Assembly (NCBI GenBank): GCA_018389105.1
Contig: JACATO010000690.1
Coordinates: 372,001 to 436,000 of the forward strand
Direction: 5' to 3'
DNA from: Nautilus pompilius
Lineage: Eukaryota > Mollusca > Cephalopoda > Nautilida > Nautilidae
DNA: 64,000 nt
Part shown: one piece after another, positions 26,370-40,086 of the stretch
Layout of the letters: each line of letters opens with the position of its first letter
Position numbering within the stretch: position 1 is the stretch's first letter
Position numbers and translations under genes: made by a program
Notes under the pieces: model-generated
The model's input: only the letters and a program-made list of their open reading frames with translations
The model's database searches: none
What the model was told of the DNA's origin: nothing

Positions 26370-28599
26370 TTATTTACAGGCATCAATTAGCATTATACCC
26401 CTCAATGGGGAAAATACAAATGATCTGTTAAGTCATTTATCAATATATAACAAAAGACTTCAGTTATTATATCTGGGCAGAGTTCCAGCTGATGTATTGC
26501 ACCTATCACCTGAGAAAAACAGACAAACTGTATCTCACACACACACACACAGACAGAATAATCTATTGGGTACTAGTAGTGTGTGAAAATCAGAACTGTG
26601 ATCTAGTTTAGAGTACTTGCTGCACTTCACAAATATCCCATTACTCAGACTAACTTAAGTACATAGTGGGGGCAAGGTGTAGTAATTAATATTTGTCCTT
26701 CCAGTAGGGTATTTTGATATTCCAGTTTACCTACAAGTTTAATGCTTTGTTAATAAAACAAGAGATCCAAGGTAGCATTATTTTTATATCAGGGTACTTA
26801 AACAACACATTCAAAATTGTAAGATATCAGATGTCCTCCAAAGTTGTTATTATTTTGAAACGAGGATATACAGAGATCAGCTGGGTTAAGCAAAATCATC
26901 TTAGTCCCACCCACTTTAGGCAGAAGCTATTAGGTTATAACATGATACTTAAAACAGCTCTGATGCAACATTTTGTTTTGATCTGAAAAACCCTTTAAAA
27001 CTTTTTTCTTTAAGTGTTAAGAGAAAGAAGAAACTATAGTTTACCAATGATCAATTTTGGCAAGAGGCAAAAGTATTTTATCTACAAAGCGTTCTGGGAA
27101 AACATTCATCTAAAGCCATACAGAAACTACTAAATAATTAAAATGTCAAGTCTCTGTATGTACATACTTGCATAATTCACTTTTGCTCTCTTAGCCATTG
27201 TGTAGAAATTCATTGCTAGTAGCCTCTGTCTTATGCCTGGCACAGTTTCATGCATCATACAACACTTCTATCAACGGGGCTTTTTTAAGACTGCATTTTC
27301 ATAGTAATGGTGTATTTGAAGTTGACCAAAAAAAAAAGAGATTATAAATGGCAGGGAGCTAAATAACCATTTCTTTTGGTCTGTTATATTATTTGATGCT
27401 GAAAGGTGGTTATGGTTCAAGAAAATGGTATGGAATGCTTTTATAAGTAATGGTCTGCCAATGATCAGATCTTTAATCCTCATTTGCTCTAGGCAATGTT
27501 CAGGTTGTATTTGTTCTGCCTCTTGCTTACTGCCATTCAAAAATGATTCCAATCTTTTCAGTGCTGAATATGTCAGAGCCTTGGGAGCTAAAGCAGAGAT
27601 GAGAGAGAAATTCTTCTGGCTAAATTATCATTAGAATAAAGTGCATTAACATGTGCTTTCATAAGTGTTTTTTGGCCTTCTTTCTTAAGAAATTACTGGT
27701 AAATTTTATAAGAGCTCTTTATTATCATATACTTTGTAGATTTTCTTTTACAAAAAACTCTCTTTTAAACATGCAAAAAAAAAAAAGTAATAATCTAATG
27801 TACTTTCTGCACTGGAAGAATTTTCTTCTGTCCATCTAATCTATTGTAAGATTCTTATACAAGATGTCCTGCACTTTTCAGACTGGTTCGAACAGAACTT
27901 TAATCTTGTTCAACAGTAAATATACATTCTTCATCTCCTTATCCACCAATGCATAATAAATAGTGGTCAGCTCTTCAAAGAAATCCAGACTTTTTATTGC
28001 ATCATTGATAGCCTTCTCTGTGATATCAGAAGTATACATATTATGAATCTATGAGATTGTAGCATCTATCCCTACTGATTTTACATGATTTATTCACTGA
28101 AAGAAAAAATTTCTTGACTTTGTGAATGTGATGCTACTTAAAAGGATGAATCATCTTTTCCATGCATATAGTTTGCAGATTGAGATGGTTTCTATGTTAT
28201 CAGAAGTTAAACTGTTTGGTGGAATACTAACTGATTTACAGACACCATCAAAGAACTTGTTGCTTTACAAATGTCAATGGCAGAGATGGATAATGTTGAA
28301 ACCAAAATACTCAATGCACTTGATTGTGCTAGTACATTAATCTATGTTGAGTGAGAAAAGGTTGGTTTTCATTTTTTTAACAATTCTTGTGTGTGTAACT
28401 ATAGCCAGTCAATTTACGGTTCATATCATATTTAACTTTAGGATCACATGTCCCAATCAAATTAGGTGTCTTTGATGTTATAAAACATTCTCTCCTAGTA
28501 AAAGGAAGCACTGTTGCCCCAATGTGTGATTTACCATCTTTAAAAACTATCATTAGGTTCCTTTATATTGCATTTTTATGACATTGAATAATGTATGCA
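26370..28599. other. RXYLT1 intron, no gene seen
   Basis: Contains a short CA run near 26536-26551 and otherwise nothing I can name. The part from about 27860 to 28599 may belong to the decayed element at 28600-29720, because short protein-like frames occur on the minus strand, but these could not be matched to a domain. Confidence 0.5.
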
Positions 28600-29720
28600 G
28601 GTTTATTTTAGTTTATTTCATCATGTCCAAGATCTCAGGAATTTTCCCCCATGTGTTTCAGACTCATTTGCATGGCCTGAAACACGGGTGGTATCTTCTT
28701 TGCTGTTTTCAATTTTGTCACAATGATATCTTAGATGATCAGTGAACTCCAGTGAATGTAGTCGTCAGACTTTGTAGCAACAAATAGGTACTCTTCCAAG
28801 TTCTGCCATAAATGCAGTTTCCAGTTTTTCAAGTTCATTCTCAAGAGTGCAATAGAAAGTTCTTTTAAGTTGTCATAAAATGACTGTGGTTCAGATGATT
28901 CTATTTTTAACCGTCTTCAGTAAGAGTTCATTTCTTCTCATTTGGTGCTACAGCTTCATTGCAAGGAACCACTAACAAATGCACACGTCATTCAGGAGTC
29001 CAAAGAATTAATTGCTTCAAGACAACAGCTAACACTGAGTCCCTGCACCGCACAAGAAGTGTAGTCAAGTCTGTTGACGTTGCAACATGATTGTTCACAT
29101 TAGTACTGCTCCAAGCACATCCAGTAGTACTACTGATAGAAATAAAAATTTTTCAAAATGCTCTCAAATCGAAATGTATCAGGCGGTGACTCGGTATAAA
29201 TTGAGTAATACTTGCAAACAACTTTTTTTTGGCTGGCCCATGAGGATGGTCAATTTGTCAAAGATAGAACACAAATAACAGTGTTCTGTGAGGAAAATTT
29301 CAAACATCTTAAGATAATTTCCTGTGTGTGAAGAACCAAATCATCTCATCAAATCCTCTAAGAGACAAAATGCATTCACCAAGAACTTTTATAACTTCCA
29401 CAAGTTGCCATAGTTCAGTAGTCACATGGACCCCCACTGCAGCATATTTCATTTAGATAACAGTTGTTGCTCGGTTAGTATGTTTCAAGGTAAATTCTTT
29501 GAGAAAATGCATGGAGAGCAAAATACCTTTGCTTTTGATAGGAATAAAGCAGCCATTCTTTCCCCTTATATTCTCAGAGTCAGGCTGAAGTCTAAATCAT
29601 GATTTCCAGCATTAGACCGATAATTGCAATGCTCTTTTACTTATAATCCACATTCTCAGATCACTAAAGGATTCACTGGTCTTTGCCAATATTTGCTGAA
29701 TTGTTTGTAGCAGTATCAAC
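28600..29720 (-). pseudogene. Decayed TTF-zinc-finger / DUF4371-type transposase
   Basis: On the minus strand, fragments in shifting frames resemble the ZMYM1-like family of hAT-related proteins. The stretch at about 29570-29500 reads like EWLLYSYQKQ and KVFCSPCIFSKN, the cysteine-containing TTF-type zinc finger (compare the W-L-x-YS...FC-x-C-F pattern). At about 29430-29310 it reads ELWQLVEVIKVLGECILSLR then GFDEMI, matching the conserved DUF4371 start (V-I-K-x-L...L-x-LRG-x-DE). Downstream sequence towards 28600 is too mutated to read. Many stops and frameshifts show it is dead. No terminal repeats were found, so the limits are approximate. Confidence 0.42.
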
Positions 29721-32049
29721 AAGAGCATGGGTATTTGTTGAATACTGCTGAAAGCTTAAATGTAATTAGCAGTAGTGGATGTAGTAATGTTGATGTGTGA
29801 TTTTTATTTAAAACAAGTTTGTCAATTTTGGAATGTTTGCAATTTATCTTTCATAACTCACATTTTGCAGTACAACTTGTCAATGACATTCTTTAGTCAC
29901 AAAGAATTATAATGCATCATTTCTATTTTTTTAAAAAGCATGACTTTTGGGAAACTAAATCACACTAGTAGTATAAAATGTATATAGCAAACAAGATAAA
30001 GCAAGCCATCTTTGCATTCTCTGGTGACATTTACCTAGCCTAACTGCTTACTAGTATGGCTCTAGTGCCAATAATTAGGCTATGGTGTGTGTTTTTTTAA
30101 AGAAAATATAGGACCTTGATTGCTAATCTAACATTCATAACAGTTAACATTATACATGGAAGAGAGATTTCAACTATTCACAAGTGAAGACACTAATTCT
30201 GAACCTTGCTCACAGGTGACATCGTTCTAAGATTTTGTTCCAATGATACACTTGCTAATCAGCCTCTACCACCCAATTGCTTCATCCTGTGTTGTAACAT
30301 AGTACCTTCCTCAATAACGTTTTTCTTTTTTTTAAATAAATTAAAATTAAATGACAATTGGTTTAGGCATTTTGGAAATCCTTCCCTGTCATCGTGAACA
30401 GAGTGTAGTCCCATGGCATGAACTGATGTTAATTTGCAGCAAGTATTTATATATTTGTAATAACAAAGAAACATTGCCATAAAACCCCATGTCTTTTGGA
30501 TTACAAGTGTGCAGACTAAATACCTATTTAGTCCAAAAGCACTACTATGCTATAAGAAAAAAAAAAACTGCTGTAGTACACAGAGGGCTTTTTAGTTTTG
30601 TTTATCTGTAAGTAAACTGCTCTAAAGATGATAATAGTAAATGACCTCTCATAACACTAATGCTTATGATTTATTACATACTGATCACCTCTACACTAGT
30701 ATACCACCACATTTTTAATGGCTGCATTGTCTAACTTGACTCAGGTGGCACGTAAATTATTTTTAAATGCAAGGCACCAGACAGAGTGGAGCGGTACTTA
30801 GCACTTTGGTCATTAAAGTGATACCCTTTAACAAGAAACCATTTCTTTTTAAGATTACTTGGCAGCATTAAATGATCTTTTTTGTTTTCTTTTGCATTAT
30901 TGAAAGAGTGTTAGTTTCCTACATGAAAGTGGTTTAGATTTATTTTTAGCCTTTTATTGTTGGGACTGAAGGCTTTGATCACCAAGACATTCTGCCATTT
31001 TAGTTGTATAGATTTCTTGGTTTTAGAATTCACTGACTACATGGTATCAACAGAACATTTCATCTCTTACACTTACCACTGATCATATTTAGTTGGAGGG
31101 CAATGGTCATGCAATCTTTGTTTTACTAACATCAGATTTTCTATTGCTAGTAGCTGTGTTAATAAAACATTCAGTATGATTTCTCTACAAATCAGATATA
31201 CTATACAGAGATCTTTGAAAGTTTCCGACATACTGACTGCTAAGTAATCTTTCTAGGAGAAACTATAATAGCTGGAGCTTTTCAAATTTACTGTGTGATA
31301 GAAAAACTAGAAAAAAAAATTGTGTATTTTACACAGAAAACCTCATTTATGTGGTTACTAGTTTTGTAAAGGCCTAGCTTAAAACTTATTTCTAGAATTA
31401 TATATAGTAGATAAATTATAGTGTAGGTCTGGATAATTACTGCATTTATTTAATGGGCTCCCAAATCGACATGCAATTATTATTAAGTTTTATATCTTCC
31501 AACAATTGTTACTGTCATACTGCCCATGCATTAAGCATTTTCATCAAAACATTCTGGTACTGATTTTGATGTCTAAAAGAGTGTATTGCTTAAAGACCAG
31601 AGAATACACACTCCCCTAAGCTGTTTTGTGTATGATTTATGCAATTAACTATATACTTTTCTGGCTATTTACTTTCCTTCCCTCGCCAATTTTCATTAAG
31701 GAGAAAGAAGTTTTGTAGCCAGATAAGGAGGCAAACATGTTTGGATATCAAGTTGTATGGATGAGACCTACACTCCATAATGCATTCCATAAAATAGATC
31801 TGAACCTATTCAACAAGAATGAAGTCATGTTGCACCAGCTTAATTTCCATATTGTTTGCATATGGCACTTCCCCAGTACAGGTATGGATATGTTCACAAA
31901 ATCCATTTCAATGTCAGTGGTAGTTTCGGCATTAGGCGAATGGAAGGGAATAGGTTCCAATCCTTCATTATCCTGTATTTTGCATACTGTACGAAATCAA
32001 TAAATATAACATTATCATAGATACACCTTCAATAAAACAATAAAACAAT
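29721..32049. other. RXYLT1 intron, no gene seen
   Basis: AT-rich intron sequence. An open frame at 31737-32003 (+) is followed by an AATAAA-like stretch but has no recognisable domain. It could be the non-coding end of the adjacent Tigger element. Confidence 0.5.
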
Positions 32050-33480
32050 AATTACACTCACCAGCAGCATGCCGGAGTTTTCATTGCTGTGTTTACCACT
32101 GTTGCCAACCTTTGCTCCAACTTGGCAACAGTGGGAGCTGCCAGGATCCCGGTTTGATGGGCCTGGCTCTGGTTCTTGTAGTTGCTGAACAGAGAACTAC
32201 TTCTGATGAATGTATCAAGTGATGACTGTGTTGCCTTCTTCCATTCTTTCTTTTAAAATCTCATGATAGCAGGAGATTTTTTCAGCGCTGCCATGTTCCC
32301 AATCTGGGTCACTGTTTGAGAAAGCCTCCACTGCATCCATCATCTTTGCAATATTTTCTGACAAAAATTTCGTAATTTTTTTTTTTTTTTTCCTGGCATC
32401 TCATCAGAAACTTGGTTTTGTTCATCTCTCATCAGCTGTTCCTCTTGTGTTAATTCTTGCAAATTTTCATTGGTAAGTAACTCCTCATGAGAGTTGAAGC
32501 TCTTGCACATCATCATCTATTTTATCGAATCCCACTTCCCTTTTAATTGCTAGCATCTCGGTCTCAAAGCCAGCAAAGTCATTGACGTCTGCCTACAGCT
32601 TATGCCACACCCAATTCATGGACTTGCCTGCCACCTCTTGCCAGGTGTCTCTGATGTTATCAATCACTTTCATTATGTTATAAGATTTCCCAAAATCTTT
32701 AATTGTCTGCTGATTTTCATCCCAGGCCTCAATGAGCTGTCTAAATGTGCACCTCCGATAATATGCTATAAAGGTCACAATGATCCCTTGATCCATGGTT
32801 TGTAGGATGGATGTTGATTCAGTCTCTAGGTGTTCAGGGGTGACTAGGGGGATTATCTAAAATCAATAGTGCTTTAGGTTTATGTCCCCTTTTCTGACCA
32901 TGTTTGATAGCTGAAAAACATGCATGGTTTCCCAAGCCTTTTTATTTGCCATCCAGATAACTGGCAAATTATTTTTGGAGAGCCCTTTCATTGCCCTTGG
33001 TGTCTGAGAATGAAAAACAAGAGGAGACTTTAATTTCAAATCACCTGAGACATTTCCACCCAGTAATAAGGTGAAGCAGTCTTTAGCAACCTTAACTCCA
33101 AGTGCATGTTCCTCTTCTCTAGCTATGAACCTTATTGAGGGCATTCTTTTCCAAAAGAGCCCTGTCTTGTCAACATTGAAAACTAAATCTGGGTGGTAAT
33201 TACCTTCCTCTATGATTCCTCTCAATGTGGCTGGAAATTCGCAGGCTGCTTGGACTATGATACAAACACTGAATTTTTGTTCATTTTTTGAACTTCTCAA
33301 ACCAGCCTACACTCATATTATCCACCCAACATACAATCTCCTTTCCATTTTCTCCATTACACTGCTTCTTGTGAGAGTTAATTTCTCAGCAGTTGATACA
33401 CCTGCCATTTTAACTGAAGCTTTTATACTGTCTGCTTGGTTTAAGATAGTTTTCCATGGCAAATAAGCCACATTGCACTT
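32050..33480 (-). pseudogene. Tigger/pogo-family transposase pseudogene (DDE_1 domain)
   Basis: Read from right to left, the family order is preserved. A DNA-binding N-terminal remnant lies at about 33480-33300. The DDE_1 domain includes VFNVDKTGLFWKRMPS (first catalytic Asp, near 33165-33190) and LLLGGNVSGDLKLKSPLV. ALLILDNPPSHP carries the second Asp (near 32850) and TSILQTMDQGIIVTF carries the third (near 32790). The C-terminal helical region (NYNIMK-like, AGKSMNWVWHKL) and a tail resembling TIGD1/jerky proteins reach about 32050. The longest intact piece is 145 codons at 32863-33300. Frameshifts or stops occur near 32870, 32840, 32600 and in the tail, and a T16 run sits near 32375. The catalytic residues survive but the gene is dead. 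I could not define terminal inverted repeats. Confidence 0.88.
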
Positions 33481-36400
33481 ATCCCCTGCCTCAACTCATT
33501 GTATTGTCTGCATTTTTACATCCAACGAGATAGACTGCCACTTCTTTTTAGGCAGACATGCATCACTATTACTCTATGGCTACTTGGCTTCGCTAGCATA
33601 GGGACAGCTAATAATGAATATTTCCAATAAAAGGGGAAAATGGAAAGATATAATCCATACGTGTATGTCGGGCGAGTTTTTTTTTTCTTTTGAGTGGCGC
33701 ACTTCATTCTGATTGGCTGAAATAACAAAAGACTGTTGATGTGTTCTTGTTGGATTCCAGTATATTTTTTTTTTTAATTTTAAGCAAAAAAAAAAAAAAA
33801 AGGTGGAGGATGAACTTCATAATAAAGCTTTGTTGCCAGTGGGTATACCTGTATTGTGGTGATTTTTTCATTATGGTACGTGTTTTGGCATGACCACACT
33901 TGTGATAATGGTCTAACAAGTACTATATGAACCACCAATCCCATCAGTTACTTTGCAAATAGTTTGGCATAATGTCATTTATGCAGACAGTGTTAGATGT
34001 TGATTGAGCAGCCAGAACATGGCTCATCTCAGATGCAAACTTAAAGTGCAATAATAGTGTTCTCAATTTCATCATCATTGCTTGACCCACTTGGTTGCAT
34101 TCACTATGCTGAAATCCTCTATACTCAACTGATTTGTGCTAGCTAATCTTGCTGCTTTGCATCATTATTGGGCAAGTTTTATAATACAGCAATCTTAATC
34201 GATACCAGACCTTTTTTTTCATAGGACATTAGTTTATCATGCCCAGATTTCTCTTATGCAATCTTTTGGAACCAACTCAACTTATTAAATCTAGTAGAAG
34301 TAAATAAAAAAAAAATTGTCCTCTACTTAGACTTGGCAACAAAAAAAAACATGACAATAATGAAGACAGCATTCTGACACATTCATTATCTAGATTGAGA
34401 CATATAGAAGCTTTTTTTAAAGCAAATTAAAAATGTTTAATCTTTAATAACAGTGGAGTTAATGAACTTTTAATTTGACACTTCCACAAGAGATCGCTTT
34501 AGAAACTGTCTGAAAGCTGAGTTTAAAAGGAGACCAGAATCATTTGCTTTTATTAATATCTGACACTGTAATAAATCACAGACTATCAGCATCATTACAA
34601 CATTAATCTAAATTTCTTGATCAGTTAAACAAAATTACTAGCTATTTTTTTCTCAGGGTGATATTTAAAAATCAAAATGGTTTGGATGATTTAGTGAATC
34701 TTAATTGTTTACGTAGACTTCTCTACTGGTTTAGTTCAAAGCACAAACTCTTTCTTGTTCACCATTATTTCTTCAAACAGAGGTAACTAACTCACTCATT
34801 AAACTGCAGGTAAATAATATTTACAATAACCAAGTTGGCAATAGAAAATTTAGGAAGTAAAGCCCTCATCTCATTAACTCCATGGTTATTTTAGTAATTA
34901 ACTATCAAACACCCAATAAACAATTTCTATGAGGTAAAGCCAAGTTTTTCCTCTTTTTTTTTTTAGCAAGTGCTTGATGTTTTTATAAAATATATTGTGG
35001 AATCAATGTTGCTGGTATGAAGACATAACTTCAAACATTATATCAAACAGTTTCTCTCTTTTCTCCAGGCCATATGATAGCTGTTAATATTCTAAATTTA
35101 TACCAGAAGCATCTGCAAGAATTTTTTTTAATGGTACTCCTATTACAGACAGGATTTATCATTACATGGAGCGAAAGAAAGAAAAAAAAACAAACAAACA
35201 TTCCTCCAAATGCAATTTTAAATATTTAAGCAAATTAAACTGAAGCATCTTTCTGTAGGTAATGTACAAATAATTAGTTTATAGGGAGGAAGAATTACAA
35301 CCTCTTCTCCATAACCACCACTGGTAATTTAGTCCCTAGCTACATCTTTAGACATCTCAGTTTTAAATGACTCAAATATCTTAAAGTTCTCGGCTTCTGC
35401 CTCCTTGCAATAACTAAAGTAAATCATCTTTCTTTTTTTGTACACTGATGCCTACAAGGGAGGCAACCCTGGTTACGGAGCATAGTGCTGCAGTTGTCTG
35501 AAATGCTTACCAGGACTCTTTTAATGGAAAAAGCAAGAAACTATGTATCAATGATTTCCATATCTAAAAAGTTAGTTAATCTACAATTACCAATTCTTTA
35601 GCCAGTTGATAAACTGTAAATCTCATTAAGATCTCCATTTTTGATATCCAACCCTAACCCATCCACCTACCTGCATTCTCTAGATGCATGTATATTTTCT
35701 TAAATATGGGCTCAGAGATTTTCAGCACGTTTTCAGTATAACTAGAAAAACACTAAAACAGTTTTATTAGCAGCTGGAATGAATTTCTCTTCACCTTTAT
35801 GATTTTTTTGCTGATAGTAATCCTTAAATCTTTTACCGGATCTACAGTTTAGTATACTCCACATAATTTTCTCTATTTTAAATAACCTTGCATATTTATG
35901 AGAGAAAAGCCTGCTTAATATTCAGATGGTTCACCATGCCACTCGATTAAGCAAGTGTCTTGTTCACCACTTGTTACTCTAAATTTTTTTATCCTTATTA
36001 GCATGAGCAAATGTTCAGTCATTGCCATCACTGAGAGTCACACACAAAGGCATGCTGTTTACTGAGATTTGGGGGCATTTCAGGTTTCTTATGTTTAATC
36101 ACATCTCCCATACTGTATTTAGCTTGCAAACTTCCAGCTATCTGATTATGTTGGTCACATGTGGCTTGCTGCGCACGTATCAGCAGTGTTACAAAGCGGT
36201 TAAACGAGTCTAAGTAGCAAATGCAGATCAGCAACTTTTTAATAATTAGCATGAGGCTCCCAGATTTGACAGGTTTTAAAAAAAAGTTGTTTTAACACTA
36301 ATCTTGCACATACTCTAATTGCAACTGTGAAAGAAAATAAAATCTACGTAGATATTTACCAGCAGGGAGAGGGTTAGAAAGGTCACCAGGAGAAGTCTTT

Positions 36401-39400
36401 CATCCAGTGTCACTGAAAACACCTTGAAATATTTTGCACAAAACAAGTATGCGCACCTAAATGTGTTATATATTATTAAAGTGCAACCAGAAACAATTAT
36501 GAACTTAAGAACCTGGGTTTAACTTTTAGGATTATCATATATTGAAGAAGAATTTTGGTTGTTATTGCATAAAGTCAATTAAGTACCTTTTTTAAGGGCT
36601 GTTGTTGTACTACGTACAAATTCATTCATAATTTTTCTAGTATATATTTCATTAGATCGATACCACACTCAGTCAGTGCTTAACCGACAGCTAAGAATCA
36701 CCACCACAATTTAATACAGACTTGCAGTACCTAAAATAGTGACAGATTCACCAAGTAATAAAATCAGAAAAATTCTAATGCATATATCCCTTCCAAAATA
36801 ATTTGACTATCCTGCAATATAGTAGAATTCCAAATACCCATCATACATTGCAACTATAGCTAAAATATGGCTAGCTTATGCAGCAAGAATGTCAAAATCA
36901 GTTTGTGCAACCACAAAATTCAAAATTTCATCAAGCCATTATTACAGCAGCTCAGCACCAGTTGTGAATGCCATCAGTGATGCAATAAACTGACAGGTGG
37001 TCCCACTGAAAGTGTACATATGATCTTTGAATCCCTCATAGGATTCCCCATAAAGCAAACCAGATATGGGTGCATAAATTAATAATTCTAGCAGTAAACA
37101 TCAAATGGATATGTGAGAAGAGTCTTTTTAATCCGATTGTCATCCTTTTAGCCAATTTATCATTGTGTACTGTGTTGCCTGAAACCCTTTCTTGCAGAGA
37201 ACGGAGTAGTTTGCCATATTGCTTAAACAAGCACTACATGGGTGACCTGCACATTAGGCCTTTAGATTCTTCCCTAGATTTTGCATAGCCCAAATATGAA
37301 TCCTCTTGCACCTTTTGGATTATCAACCTTCATACACTCACCCACACATGGAACAATTTGCGTCAGGATGTGATACAGAACCTGGTTATGGCAAGGCTTT
37401 GATGAATAAATCAGGGGATGTTATCAGATATTAGAATCTTTACTTTTATGTAAAAGGTCTTGGTATGAATGTAAACAAACGTAGATACTGTTATAATTTT
37501 TTAAATGTACAATATTTTAGCAGTCATTATTAAAATAGAGTAATATTTTTAACCCCTTTTCATTTATAAAAAAAAATAATGGCTTTTTTTTTTTCAAAAA
37601 TATGTAAGCCCAAGTAAATTAAGTGCCAACATTAATAAACAATCACCTGTATTTTTTTTATCCTTTGTCCAACATTTCCTGTACACCTTTTAAAAAAAAA
37701 AAACAACATTCAACAAAGATGTTACTACTTTGCAACATTATAGCTGATATGCCCCCAGCTCTTGCATATCCGCCAGGCCTTGATCTAAAACTTCTGATTA
37801 TTTTACTGTCATTATTCATCTCAGAGGCCTTATTTCACAAGTAACGATGATGAGCCTCCCTTTTGAGTATTGATTTTCCTCATTCGAGCTGGCATTTACA
37901 TTCATGTCACCACCACCCCCCCCCCCAACTGCCTTTGCTTTCAAAGCAACCAAAACAATGTGCAGTCCTTTACTGATCAGGGAAATTTCCACATACAGAA
38001 AACAAACTTGGTTACTTACCATTTGGCTCTAAGTTTCATACCAACTTATTTCCTTTTGACAGATCATCACTTAGCATCTCTTTCTTCTTAGTCTGAAATA
38101 ATTAAAGTTAATTGCAGTTTACACCACTGATGTAATAGTAGAGTTCATCTTATTATATTCATTGGCTTAACATCACATTAAGGGAGAAATGTGTTTATCT
38201 AGAGAGATCTCTGGAACACGTAGAAAAATTAAAAGGAACAATAAGATCCAGTGTTAAAATATGCTACTATTTCTAATTATCAAAAGCACCCAAGATTTTT
38301 GGGGGATTCTTTTTAGCTGTTGAAATGAATACAGAAAATAGTGACATCAACATATCATTTTTGAAACTATGACACACACAAAGTTGTCTGCAGTTTCCTT
38401 TTTAGGGAAAGGCTCTGTTTGGAAAGAATCAATGACGATGATGATGACAGTGACGTCTGTTCTTGGTAGCTTTCAAGTGTTCTGAATTTAGTTTTATTTT
38501 AATTAGAATCAAATTTGAGTAAACAAAAATGAAATCTAGATTGCATTAAGGGAATAGAAGTTAGTTATGCCCAGAGCTAAGAACCATGGAAAAGGAGACA
38601 AGTCTATACCTGATACACCACCAAAATCTAATCTGAACTTCAGTAACTATAGGAAGGAAGCTTACTTTTCTGCTGGTCTCCCTTGGGCTATGTGCCGGAA
38701 GAAATCAGATAGTGTGGCCATTTTTTGCTAAAGCAATCTAGTTATATTAAAATTAGAACACTATTGAAGAAGGTGCATCTTATTTAAAGGATCCAGTAAA
38801 CCCCAAATCAACAGTAACTTAATGTGCATTATTTGACTTGGAGACTTCAATAACTGGAGACAGTAAAAACTAAGTTTACATTCTTGAATCAATTATTTTA
38901 AAAAAACTGTAACCCAGTCTGATTTTATCTGAACATTCTAGTAGACATATATCTTAAACTTTGCTATTTAAGATATCTAAATGTGAACAACGTGTGCTTT
39001 TTTAAAATAATAATAGGATGAGTGCTTTAAGTTATGGACTATTTAAATAATGAGAGCTGTGAACCTTTATTTGCAAAGCAGAAGTGGGTTATTTTATTAT
39101 GTTTTCATATGAATTGCCACCTACTGAGACTACACTAAAAATACATGCAATTACCTTTGTTGTTTTTTTTTTTGCAGAATAAATAATGTATTTATATTGC
39201 AAATAAATGAAAAAGAAATACTTAGATTTAGTGAAGAGCTGAGTAGTTTGATTTATAAATAATCTGTAGGACATGGATTTTAATTTTTAATAAATTAAAG
39301 ATAAATATCAGGTTTAAAAAAGAAAAAAATTATCTACATTAGACACCACAGATTAGTCCCTTCCTGGCCAAAGCCATGATGATGACAAGAGTTCAAGAAA

Positions 39401-40086
39401 CAAATTTGCTTAGTTACTTAATAAGTTAATGGGGTGTACTCAGATAAACACTACTTTCTACTACCTATGTACAAGTAATCGTGGAGCCCACCCATGGTTG
39501 ATTATTTTTCCAATAAACCGCTACTTGTTAGCAACATAGCATGCTGTGAACAATGACAATGAGTATAGTAAATATAATTTTAAACAAAAAGCGCACTACT
39601 GTGTTAATAAGCAAGTTCTATGAGCTGGAAAAGTGAAACTTTGTTTTTCCTACATAGAAGAGAAGATAGCTTCTATTTTTAGCCTTCTAACACTGGGGCT
39701 GAATGGGTTAAAAGTTTGCATACTTGTTTTCTAGATACAACTGTGTCACCTTAGAAATAGCAAGTAAATATACTGACATTTTAATTTTTTTCCATTTATA
39801 TATACATTAAAGGACATTACTCTTAAGATTTGAGTAAATAGTGCTAATGGAATATTTTGAATCATAATCAACAGAGAAATTGGAAGCTTTTAACTGCTGT
39901 TGTATTTTTAATTAAGTTGTCTGCCAATGTCTACAAAGGATATAACTTGGCAAGGGAGTATGGTTGTGTGGTTGAACCCTTGTTGCACTACATTATTGTT
40001 AAGATGGGGGGGTGGTGGTTTGCCATTTTCAGTAATTATAATGTATGTATAAATCCTCAGAAAAAGCTACTCAGACTTCAACGCTA
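33481..40086. other. RXYLT1 intron, no gene seen
   Basis: 6.6 kb of AT-rich intron. It has poly-T and poly-A runs near 33775-33801, a poly-C run near 37916, and short open frames on both strands with no domain, no splice-site pairing and low complexity. I can support nothing further. Confidence 0.6.

Noticed and set aside
27271..27634. Overlapping 93-codon minus and 69-codon plus frames
   Set aside because: No recognisable family, splice sites or repeat signature.
31737..32003. 88-codon + strand frame followed by an AATAAA-like sequence
   Set aside because: It has no domain, overlaps an equally long minus-strand frame and adjoins the Tigger element, so it is probably its non-coding end.
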